Shown here piece by piece: positions 9,548 to 18,119 of a DNA stretch of 18,213 nt. Source of the stretch: Leucogyrophana mollusca (taxonomy: Eukaryota > Basidiomycota > Agaricomycetes > Boletales); assembly GCA_021014945.1 (NCBI GenBank), contig MU266733.1:1-18213 (forward strand), written 5' to 3'. A model generated the notes under the pieces. The model was not told the DNA's origin. It saw only the letters and a program-made list of their open reading frames with translations, and did not search any database. The translations under genes and the position numbers were made by a program. Every line of letters starts with the position of its first letter. Position 1 is the stretch's first letter.

Positions 9548-10084
9548 CTAGGGGACAGGCATGATCAATAACGCCTGATGTTAGTTAAACATTAATGACA
9601 ACATTTACTTTTTTAGTGGTTTGTCGTTGATATGCCGAGAAATTTTAAGCGAGATGAAAGCCTCACGTATCAGTGGTAAAATAAAGTTCGAGGGGATAGT
9701 AGCCTACAGTGGCCTCACCTTTATAATATAACAAGGTTAAAAGAGCGCTATATGCTGCCGACGGACACATCACTTGTGGTTGGAGCGCCATCGGCGCCAT
9801 TCACATTCTACTTGAGTGATAATGTCCGCGATACCCCCGGCCGAGTCTCCCACTTATATTTCATAGATGATTCTTGCTATGTTTTTATGCTAATTATCAC
9901 TCTATCTGCCCCGATGAAAAACTATATAGCCGCCGGAGTAAGCCGAAGCAATCTTAATAAAGGTTCCCACACCGAAATTATCCACACCCCACCTAAGCCC
10001 CACTCGATCGCTGATTGACGGTGAGTAAACCCTCAATTAAACCACCGCGACATTTCATATATGACATATATATCCCAACCGCAG
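9548..10084. promoter_or_regulatory. Shared intergenic region between divergent A and A'
   Basis: These 537 bp separate the start codons of gene A (minus) and its paralogue fragment A' (plus). The stretch is AT-rich and has no protein-coding frame I trust. TATA-like strings occur at 9721-9731 (TTATAATATAA) and 10064-10074 (CATATATATC). The second is only about 10-20 bp from the A' start, too close for a normal core promoter unless transcription starts upstream. It may act as a bidirectional promoter. Confidence 0.35.
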
Positions 10085-10431
10085 ATGCCGCTAGCGAAAT
10101 GGGTGACATCAGAACAGCGAAAATGGCTCGAAGAGCACGTCCCTCACTACAAGAATAGCGTCGAGGACAATACCTTACCTGCCTTCTGGACCATCCTATT
10201 TGCCACATGGTTTCATCTGTGGCCTGAGGAACCCGAGGCAGGCGTTTTGACACCTCAGCAACAAATTCAACTCCAACGAGCGATCACACGGCGTTGCCAG
10301 GTCAGTACACCATTCCAAGTCCAATGTCCTGAACACATGCTTATGAGCTGATACTACAGCACCTGAAAACGTGGATGAGCTGGCACGGGAGATTGCGGCT
10401 GAGACAGAGACGTTCATACTATTCGAAGTAG
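10085..10431 (+). pseudogene. A': truncated paralogue of gene A
   Basis: Exon 1 (10085-10300) and exon 2 (10360-10431) give 95 aa. The start ATG at 10085 gives MPLAKWVTSEQRKWLEEHVP, which aligns with the opening of gene A (MAPSEWTTPDQKSWLQARIP). FWTILFATWFHLWPE aligns with FWPPFFEEWFEAFPE. The 59-nt intron sits at the same place as intron 1 of gene A: ...TRRCQ|HLKTWMSWHG versus ...KRRT|QLKAWMRWHS. After that the frame hits TAG at 10431, losing everything that follows in A. A neighbouring frame stays open for a few more codons, so a frameshift is possible. An upstream in-frame ATG at 10061 exists but is less similar to A. Probably a decaying fragment. Confidence 0.65.
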
Positions 10432-11070
10432 ATACTCTACGTAGTGCTGAAAGTTGAGGTATGATCTTGAAAACTATTGATAACGTCTCGAATAGACACA
10501 ATGTTACGGCCACAAATCCCCCCTCACCTGGAACATTAGTTCCCCTCTGTCGTGCACGTCCACCAGCCCGATGATGTCTGAGGCTAGGCCGTATGAGAGG
10601 AGTTCTTCTAAAAACGCAATCAGCAGTTGTACCCGACTGGAGGCCGTCTCCGCCCTGTGCAACTCGTCCCCACACCCCGCCCTTTGCAAAACATCTGCCT
10701 CCAACTGCCGAGCGAATACCCGAACCTCCTCCACTGCATCCAGTGCACGCTGAACGCATTCGGTACTGCCGGTGCCGGAGTTGTCAATCGTAGTGGAGGC
10801 CTGGTATAACGACTCGAGCATAGCTGTAGATGACCCGTTTGCAAGGACCTTGAGTTTGTTCTCGATGGACACGCTTGTTAACAGCGTGCTCCTGCTGTTG
10901 TTGGTGGAAACGTGTATGTATATAGGATTAAATACGGGCTGGATGATTGATTGGCTTGGGGCGTACCTGGCTTTTCGTGAGGCGGGACGTTCAAGGCGGG
11001 ATGCGGGGCCTGCGTTAACACCGGACACGATATGTTCGCTGGCCTCTGGCCCGTCTTTGCTTAGAGTCAT
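10414..11070 (-). CDS. Gene C: helical hypothetical protein, about 167 aa
   Basis: Proposed exons: 11070-10967, 10894-10528 and 10446-10414. Intron 1 (72 nt, GTACGC donor, CAACAG acceptor) keeps frame whether spliced or not, so its use is uncertain. Intron 2 (81 nt) starts with GTGAGG and ends CTTTCAG. Without intron 2 the frame ends at 10504. The product is mostly helical and acidic (ALDAVEEVRVFARQLEADVL, then VQLLIAFLEELLSYGLASD) and is likely a coiled coil or helical bundle. I recognise no family. Its last exon overlaps exon 2 of A' on the opposite strand. Confidence 0.5.
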
Positions 11071-11772
11071 GTGTGATATATTAGTACTTTGAAAACAGGT
11101 GGATACCCGACTGGCTTACCTGTGCCGTCGTTGGTATTTGCGCCTTAGCTTTGAGTTGATGAGATCTCGATGCCTAGAAGTTACAAGGTCAGTGTGAAAC
11201 ATAAAGACTTAATTAATAATCATGTACTTCTCATAGTATGTCTTCCTGTAAAGCCGAGCCGCCTCTGACCGTTCTTGAGGAGTGTTGTGGAGGCGAGGAC
11301 GTGCCATGAAGCAGGAGCAACTTAATTAAGCAATACAAACCAGTCGAAACTCGCTCGGCTGCGCGCTCTTTCATAGGAGATTTATGAAGAACACATTAAC
11401 GATATCTTACACCGCAGAAAGTCAGTAGCATATCATAGTATCAGACATTTCTGACAAGATCATATTATATTTTTCACCATGGCATCGGTCATAGACTATG
11501 GACAACATAAAAAATTGGTCGGTCTTTCCATCACGCTCACAGACCGCAATATTCGGGCTACCGGTAAGTATCCCGAACTCCACCAATAGAGGGCTATAAG
11601 AGAATTATAGACGTCCATAGCCAGAGCAGTTCTGTCACACAGCGAGCGGTCCCAACTATACGAAGTCCAAGAAAAGCGATGTATTGGGCCCGACATTTGA
11701 TACATTTAAATCAAGTTCTACCCAACGTATATAACTTATATTCAAGGGAGGCCCACACCATTGCCCAGATGC
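11071..11772. other. AT-rich intergenic region
   Basis: No supported gene. A short plus-strand frame from 11479 and a 69-aa minus-strand frame (11705-11496) have no recognisable motifs and are AT-rich. The stretch lies between the 5' side of gene C and the 3' end of gene B. Confidence 0.4.
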
Positions 11773-12612
11773 TTACAACAACTCCAGACTTCCTGCGTCA
11801 ATAGCCTCCTGGATCTTAACGCGCCCATCTTCGATCGAGTCAGCGCGCCCGTAGGCAGCGCGTCGAACCCCAATGACGAGAGGAGCGACCAGGTGCCTAA
11901 ACAGTCAAACTGTGAGCGGGCCGGTTGAAAAGAATGCAGTGAGCTGCTTACCACAATGCCACGACGCCAACATGCCTTCCTTTGGTGATATAGTACAGGG
12001 GAGCGTATGTGACGGAGATGGGGAGGCAATATGTGCGCCCGCCGTATTGCTCGTACTTGTGCCCGAACGGGATGGGGGGCGGAACGAGGGTAGCAGCCAC
12101 GGCGGGGGATGCGACGGGCACAGCGGGGGGTGCGACAGGCACGGCGGGGGGTGCGACAGGCACGGCGGGGGGTGCGACGGACACGGCAGCAGGGACGGTG
12201 ACAGTTGTGGACGCCGCCGTCACACCGAGGAGCGGAGAGGTTGAGGTATTGTCCGTCAGGGCGAGCTCAGATGTCAAATCAGTGAGGGAAGACACTGATG
12301 CCGCGGGGGAAGCAGGTGAAAGCAAGGGGGCATCCTGGGGCGGATCTCATTGAGCCTCGTGCTGCAGTAACAGCGAGTTGTGCAAGACTTACTGCCACGG
12401 CCAACAAGATGGCGGCAATCAACGCATCGGCGGCTTCGCGACTAAGAGAAACTCCGGCCAAGGTCTTTGCAATCTTGTCTAAAAGAGGTGTCAGTAGAAG
12501 CGAAGAAGAGGGAGGTCGGCGTCTTACCAATGAGGCTAGACGTCTCGTCCGCCGTGTTTGCGGGTGCATTGACGCCAGAAGCGCGGGTACTCGCAACCAC
12601 AGAGGTCGACAT
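11773..12612 (-). CDS. Gene B: protein with RNase H1 N-terminal-like (caulimovirus VI-type) domain, 225 aa
   Basis: Exons: 12612-12528, 12478-12393, 12334-11952 and 11896-11773. The introns are 49, 58 and 55 nt, have GTAAG donors, and agree in phase. Residues 29-60 are amphipathic to hydrophobic (ADALIAAILLAVA). Next comes a Thr/Ser-rich linker and a run of APPAVPV repeats. The last 65 residues match the small RNase H1 N-terminal fold: YYITKGRHVGV, a W at the exon 3/4 junction, then VIGVRRAAYGRADSIEDGR. In RNase H1 this domain binds RNA:DNA hybrids or dsRNA; here no catalytic RNase H domain follows, so any role is limited to nucleic-acid binding (inference). Many Agaricomycete proteins of unknown role carry this domain. 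The start ATG at 12612 is the first in frame and gives a sensible exon 1. Confidence 0.72.
12098..12186 (-). repeat. 21-bp tandem repeat coding for APPAVPV in gene B
   Basis: About four copies of a 21-bp unit (plus strand GCGACAGGCACGGCGGGGGGT) occur in a row, the inner ones nearly identical. Each encodes seven residues, so expansion keeps frame. It lies between the linker and the RNase H1-N-like domain. Confidence 0.92.
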
Positions 12613-12732
12613 GGTCAATCAGTCAGAGGTAAAAGGAGGATTGGACGTTGAGATTGTGGATTGAGAGGCAAAGCTTGAGCGGCGCACCTTTAAGGATCGT
12701 GAATCGTACCTGGTACCATATCCAGTTATCTT

Positions 12733-13945
12733 GTGACCGGTGAGATAGCGGGCTTGCTTCTGAAAGGGATCAGCGGCGGCGGACGTCCTCGTGAGACCGG
12801 TTCAGTTGATATGAGTAGCATGGTTTCGATTCCAAGGACTGAACACTGCCTCAGCACAAACACAGGTCAGAATGTCTCCTTCGGGCCGCTTTCATACCTA
12901 GAAAAGGACAGACATTACCTTCAATTTGTTCTACAGCGTGCGTCCATGTGGACGGAGCAAGAAAGCGGATGCTCCAGACGAGGACTAGAAAAGGTCACGC
13001 AAAAGTTGAATAGAACGTTCAAAGTGTTTCATTGATTCTATATTTGGCAACTAACAAATTAGGTTTGCTTCTCTTGCCGGCGGTATCAACAACAAGTCCT
13101 TTCCTGCTATCGCCATGGACATGGACTTGCTTCCTACAATTGCCTGGAGGTGCGTTGTCCTTCGTGGATCACTGATACTGACCGGATGACCGACGCCTGC
13201 TGTACAGTCCTGGATATGGAACCCCGAACTCGGCCGCATGCATACAATGCCACGTAGGGGTTCTGCGAATCTCTTTCGGCTTCTGGTGATTGAACACACC
13301 CTGCGCATGCCCTCCGGTGGTTCCCCAAGGTTAGCTGCTCGACGGTCTCTCCAGGTGGTGTTACATATTGACTGTTGAGGTATGTCGCACGTAGGAACGG
13401 CGTCTGCGTCCAGGAGCGCCGGATCTGACTATCGACGTCGCGCGCGTTTGTCATGCTCCACAACAACTACCATTGGACACCGACCCTGGATCTGGTTTCT
13501 CGTTAACAATCTTCTCTTACTATCCTGTGTGCCCGTCGGTCTTGCATTTACCTTCTCTTTGCTCAACCTCGCCCTACCCATCCAAAAATCAAGCGTGGAA
13601 TATCAGCGGACACTTGCTGCGGCTGCCGTGTATGTTGCTTTACTATATGGTATTGGCCTATTCTTCATATGTGGGTAACTGAGGCTTTGTATCCCCGGAA
13701 GCAAGCTAACGCGTCAGCATATCTCAGGTAGCCGAGCAATGCCAGACCTTTTGGCTTTTCATCGCATTTCGGCATTTGCGCATCACTACCACCGGTCTCA
13801 TCCCTCGCATATTCGCACCGACAGAATGGGCCGCTCGGCCTGTCTGAATGCGCGGACGGTATTCATACTAGGTGCAGCTAGCCATACCACGGCCATCAGT
13901 GCGTCATATGTCTACCCTGCCCCACAAACCCGCTCAACACTTTGA
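12733..13945 (+). CDS. Gene R: possible multi-exon hypothetical gene
   Basis: A chain of frames joins in phase across four plausible introns: 12733 to about 12990; 13063-13149; 13208-13354; 13395-13674; and 13728-13945. Introns are about 72, 58, 40 and 53 nt. The first ends in a CTAAC...TTAG consensus and the last contains GCTAAC. Readable segments include WIWNPELGRMHTMPRRG, AARRSLQ, FSLTIFSYYPVC and a final IRTDRMGRSACLNARTVFIL. The 40-nt intron is short and its GTGGTG donor poor. Other frames in 13382-13678 are also open and look membrane-like, so the frame choice is not secure. I recognise no family. The gene would be divergent from gene B, with 120 bp between start codons. Confidence 0.3.
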
Positions 13946-13952
13946 CATGCAG

Positions 13953-14168
13953 TGGTTACGAATCGTTCCACGGTATCCGATATCATGGACACATTACTCG
14001 CACGTGGGCTTGTGCCTGCTCACTACCGACAATCTCACTTTCTTTGCCTACCTGGCTTTTTTGGACGTCGCTTGGACTGGGACGAACTTCTCAGCCCTTT
14101 CGTTGTATCACTCTCCCATCTCCATTTGCGTTTGCGTCTACCGGGTGGTGCAGGTGGGGTCGGTGCAG
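13953..14168 (+). CDS. Exon with ubiquitin-like C-terminal tail
   Basis: The frame after a possible acceptor (GACATGCAG, ending 13952) reads through a ubiquitin-like segment and ends LSHLHLRLRLPGG followed by a glycine-rich linker. The known ubiquitin tail has the pattern S-T-L-H-L-V-L-R-L-R-G-G, so the match is close at the C-terminus; the upstream GLVP resembles the IPPDQQ turn more weakly. A 54-nt intron (14169-14222, GTAGAG...CCAG, a multiple of three) would splice this exon in frame to the KDZ N-terminus. It could be a separate small gene (start ATG 13984) or a fusion with the transposase. No upstream exon is certain. Confidence 0.4.
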
Positions 14169-14185
14169 GTAGAGTTGTTTTTCCA

Positions 14186-17100
14186 ATGTCTGTGGTGGCC
14201 AGATACCGATTGATATTACCAGGTAGTGGTGATCCACCAGCGACTCAAGTGATTCATGTGCGCCCTATCACACGCCTACTCAAAAAGAAGGCCAAAGGAC
14301 GACCGGGAAAACTAGCTCGAGAGGACGTATGGGTACTTCCTGCCGTCAGCAGCAGCAGTGGGCAGCACGAACGTCGTGTGAATCAGACCACTTACTCCAT
14401 GGATAATCTGGGCAACGTCAGCGCTCGCAATCGCGCGATCTCTCTACCAGAACAAGCTTGCTCCAGTGACCCTAGTCCTTTACATTCTCATAGCGACGAC
14501 ATCGGTCTGGACGACAATTTCCACTGGGACGACTCGGCCGCAGCATGGGATTCGGGAGATGGCTACGCCGTTCCGTCGAAGCGGAAACGCACTGCTGGGG
14601 TGAGTTAACCTCTGTCGGAGCGGATGAATTCATTTGACATCGGGTTAGGACCACCCGCTACTCCACTGGGTCCCGGAACGAGGATCATATTTGGACGAGC
14701 TGATTAGACATGAAGGAAGGGGGGATCGCGGCCGTACTGGCTTCTGCAATGATTGCGGAACGGAAAGCTCTCAATACCGGTGCGAGGATTGTTTCGGGGA
14801 AGATATGCTTTGCATTGCGTGTGCGGTGAAGCGTCACAGAGCCAGCCCCTTGCACAGACTCAAGGTGAGCGCAAGTCGTTCGACGTAAATGGTCATATTG
14901 ATTGACATATATTACAGGAGTGGAATGGTACATTCTTCGAGCGTGTCACCCTCAAGAGCCTTGGCCTCCGGATTCAGCTGGGACACCAACTTGGCGAGAG
15001 TTGCCCCAACCCCGAGTGTGCGTTTGGAGACGCATTCGTGGTTATTGACAGCCACGGTATTCACGAAGTTGGAGTTGACTTCTGTGGATGTGAGATTGCT
15101 CAAACACGCACCAAGCAACTTCTCAGGGCTCGCTGGTTTCCCTCGACCTCCGTAGATCCTAAATCGGCGGCGACTTTCCGTGCGCTAGAAGAATATCATC
15201 TTCTATCATTTGAATTGAAAGTATCTGCTTACGAATTCTACGGCGCTCTTGTGCGACGAACGGACAACACAGGTCTGACACCCCCGAAGGTGAGGTGCCA
15301 TTTGTAACATATTCGCGGCTGTATAAACTCACACAATGTTTCTCAGGATCGTTACGACGCATTCATGCGAATGGTTCGCAAGTGGCGGCATCTGAAGATG
15401 CTGAAGCGTTCAGGTCGCGGCCATGACCCTGAGGGCGTTGATGCCACCAAAGAAGGGGAGTGTGCTGTTTTATGTCCTGCATGTCCACATCCCGGCAAGA
15501 ACCTCCCAGCTGACTGGGAGAGTGTGCCGGCACCAAAAAGGTTCGTCTTGCAACTTTTGCTGTGTGGCTCCCACTGACGCATGATTCCCGCCCATGCACA
15601 ACTTCCTGCGCATGCACAACTCCCAACCAATGCACCAATCCCCGGCTCCCGGTCGATGCACCACTCCCCGGCTCACCGTCGATGCACCACTATGCACCAC
15701 TCCCCGTCTCCCTGTCGATGCACCACTCCTTGTCTCCCGGCCGATGCACCACTCCCCGTCTCGCTGTCAATGCACCACTCCCCCGTCAATGCACCACTCC
15801 CCACCACACACGATGCACCATTTCCCGTTGATGCACCACTCCCTGTCTCCCCGTTGATGCACCACCCTGTCTCCCGGTCGATGCACCATTCCCGCGCCAC
15901 TCCCCACCACACGTCACGCCACGCCACGCACCTCTTTTCAGGTGGCTCTATGCGCTATTCATTGCCATCGACGCGAATTTCAGACTCAAGCGCAAGCTTG
16001 TATCCAGCGACAGCGCTGATCCAGGCCTTAGCGCTGGGCTGGCATTCTTTGTCCCAGAGAAAGTCTATAAGGCGTATCTCAAGGCACACGATAATTACGC
16101 GCAAGAGGTGAGAATTTTACTCTAAATGTTCCCTACGCTGCTCAATGTCTACCCCCAGAAGAGTACCTGTGTCAGCCACAGTGCAGTGAACATGGCCGAC
16201 ACGAAGTCTGCACGTGGTTTAGCTGCCAGTGGCATTGGAACCGTCGACTGCGCTCGCCACAACATGAAGCTTCCCAACGGAGTTGGCGACCTCCAGAAAG
16301 GCGAAAGGTATGCCAAACAATAACCTATTGCCGTCTCCCCTAATGACGTTGATAGGTACATCAATATGGACTATTTATTTTTCTCGGCTGTCCGTGGATC
16401 CGCAATCCAGGTATTCAACGTATCGTACGACATCGCATGTCAATGGCACAAACATTTGTGGTCAAGAATGGGGATGCTACCGTCCGAGTCGCATATCGAC
16501 GTCAGCAAAAAAATCATCAACTTCTTCGTTCCCAAATTCCACCTCCCAGCCCACATCCCGGAATGCCAAACGAGGTTCTCGTTCAACTTCATCAAAGGAG
16601 TCGGACGAACCGACGGAGAGGCTCCAGAGCGTGGTTGGTCAAATATCAATCCCGTCTCGTCCAGCACGAAGGAAATGGGACCGGGCTCCCGCCGCGACAC
16701 ATTGGACGACCACTTTGGAGACTGGAATTGGAAAAAGGTTGCGGGTTTAGGTGAGCACCCCCCGCGATCAGTAGTGTTTGTTCGTATCTAATTGTCTGAC
16801 CGATTTGGCAGGTCGATCTTTGTTCCGGAAGTACAACGAAGCCAAGACTGAGTCGCTGCGGCATCAGAGTGCATTGGACGAACTCGAGGCGGCCTTGCCA
16901 CAGGATAGCCTCGCACAGTGGAGATTCGAGGTGGAGGCCTGGGAGAATGATCGCTCACAGACGAACCCTTATGAGACCAAGGTGCAGAGTACGTAGCCGT
17001 CACCACTCCGTCGACATTTTCTGATTAATTTACAGCTATAACGCAGGCCGCGGTGCGCTTGCAACTAGCCCAAGACGAAAGCGAGGAGCTTCGAGAGGGA

Positions 17101-17891
17101 AACAACCCTTCGATGCATATGGACGTCTCACCGAGCATGCTCGTCTCCAGCGGCATCGATTTGGAAGATCAGCAGTAAGTCTTTTGATTATAATATTTAA
17201 TCTGCGCGGTCCTATCTGACTTTTCCCAGACGTCGCGTCAAAGCCGAAAGATCGGCCCTCAGTGCACATGCAACCGACTCACAGAAGGCCCGGCTGCAGC
17301 AGACGAGCAACACGTTACAACGAAAGGTCGAAGCGTGGATCGCTATACAAGTACTCTACATGCCGCCCGTTTCTCTACTTCGTGCCAGAGCGGCTGGCGA
17401 GAATCATGGTGACGAACCCGAGAAGCCCGAAGACATCAAGCTTTGGCTCCCATCCCAACTCGAACCCTCAGTAACGTGTGACACCCGCCTCCAGAATTAC
17501 GAATGGCGTCTGCGATTTGCTCAAGCAGGCGACGCCCTCAACGACGTCCGACGATATGTTCGCCTTGAATCCTATTTACTCGGGTTCAAGGACCGCAATC
17601 TTCGCGGCCAGGGGGCGAACACCCGTGCGCGCAATACTCTTGCCAAAGTTGCAATGCGGAGAGAAACGGCCAAGTCGAGATACGATGCCGCACGCGGGGC
17701 CCTGAAGGCTCTAGGTGGCGTCCTGGGGAAAGTCGGTTGGGAGTCAGCGTATCAGGAGCTTACCGGTAACGACATGCGCAGCATCCAAGACCTTCTCGCC
17801 GGGGAAACCGAAGGGAGGAGAACGTTATCGTGGATCTGGAAAACGAGTGGTATCCTGTCAAGGCCCGATAATGACGAGGGACTTCAAGACG
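14186..17891 (+). CDS. KDZ-family transposase with CxC2 cysteine cluster (3' end cut off)
   Basis: Ten exons: 14186-14599, 14649-14864, 14918-15289, 15347-15540, 15942-16107, 16159-16307, 16356-16750, 16812-16988, 17036-17174 and 17230-17891, about 961 aa so far. Introns are 47-61 nt except intron 4 (401 nt). All phases agree. The N-terminus is basic and low-complexity. Exons 2-3 carry the CxC2 cluster: CNDC, CEDC, CIAC-x4-H, then SHGIHEVGVDFCGC. Exon 4 has WRHLKMLKRSGRGHDP and CPACPHPGKNLP. The DDE core follows: first D in IAIDANFRLKRK, second in YDIACQWHK, and E in RTDGEAPERGW. These are the Kyakuja-Dileera-Zisupton signatures, and all are intact. The C-terminal region reaches TLSWIW and stops at a GTAAGT donor, so about the last 100 residues are missing. 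The start is uncertain: ATG 14186, or upstream through the ubiquitin-like exon. Confidence 0.88.
15541..15941 (+). repeat. Oversized KDZ intron 4 filled by a 26-bp minisatellite
   Basis: The donor GTTCGT follows AAAAAG at 15540 and the acceptor CTTTTCAG ends at 15941, giving a clean K-R-W junction conserved in this family. Inside, TGCACCA occurs at 15631, 15657, 15683, 15693, 15719, 15745, 15771, 15790, 15814, 15832, 15858 and 15882. The dominant spacing is 26 bp. The core is GATGCACCACTCCCC with a variable C/T-rich spacer. Other introns of the gene are 47-61 nt, so the extra 340 nt is repeat expansion or insertion. Plus-strand frames here are Pro/His/Ser-rich artefacts. Confidence 0.9.
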
Positions 17892-18042
17892 GTAAGTGTA
17901 CATTGTCAAAACCCATTAACTCCGAGATAGGGAGTTGTCCTCCGACCAACTCCGGACCTCGGGAGTCCTGGTCTAACCAACTCCGGACTTAGGAGTTGCG
18001 CTTCAACTCCGGGTAATCCGGAGTTAGTGCACCATTGTGCGG

Positions 18043-18089
18043 AGCACTATTGTCGTATACTCTATTGTACTCCGATTCACCATAGTGCT
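18043..18089. repeat. Inverted repeat AGCACTAT / ATAGTGCT
   Basis: Eight-base arms at 18043-18050 and 18082-18089 are separated by 31 nt, just before the TATA box. It could be a small hairpin or a chance product of the repeat-rich LTR sequence. Confidence 0.45.
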
Positions 18090-18110
18090 AACCGAGCGGT
18101 ACCTACGCCC

Positions 18111-18119
18111 TATATATAG
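18111..18119 (+). promoter_or_regulatory. TATA box (TATATATAG) in the LTR-like region
   Basis: A strong TATATATAG lies about 25-35 bp before a pyrimidine-rich TCACCTCAGTCATTCTCTGCC stretch that could hold the transcription start. This is the usual U3/R layout of an LTR promoter on the plus strand. Confidence 0.5.

Noticed and set aside
11496..11705. 69-aa minus-strand frame and short plus-strand frame at 11479
   Set aside because: AT-rich, unrecognised, no conserved motif and no clear exon partners.
12298..12651. Plus-strand basic frame opposite gene B
   Set aside because: Antisense to exons 1-3 of gene B, whose phases and splice sites agree well.
13134..13466. 110-aa minus-strand frame
   Set aside because: No motif, and it overlaps a plus-strand chain with better splice sites. 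Kept only as an alternative.
13382..13678. 99-aa membrane-protein-like frame with two hydrophobic segments
   Set aside because: It joins the next exon out of phase, while the neighbouring frame joins in phase; hydrophobicity alone is weak evidence.
15594..15923. CRISPR-like array
   Set aside because: Repeats are degenerate with no unique spacers of constant size, and the setting is a fungal intron.
15562..16111. Pro/His-rich frames across 15562-16111
   Set aside because: These are repeat-driven open frames inside KDZ intron 4. Splicing at 15540/15942 restores the conserved K-R-W-L junction and the DDE motif.
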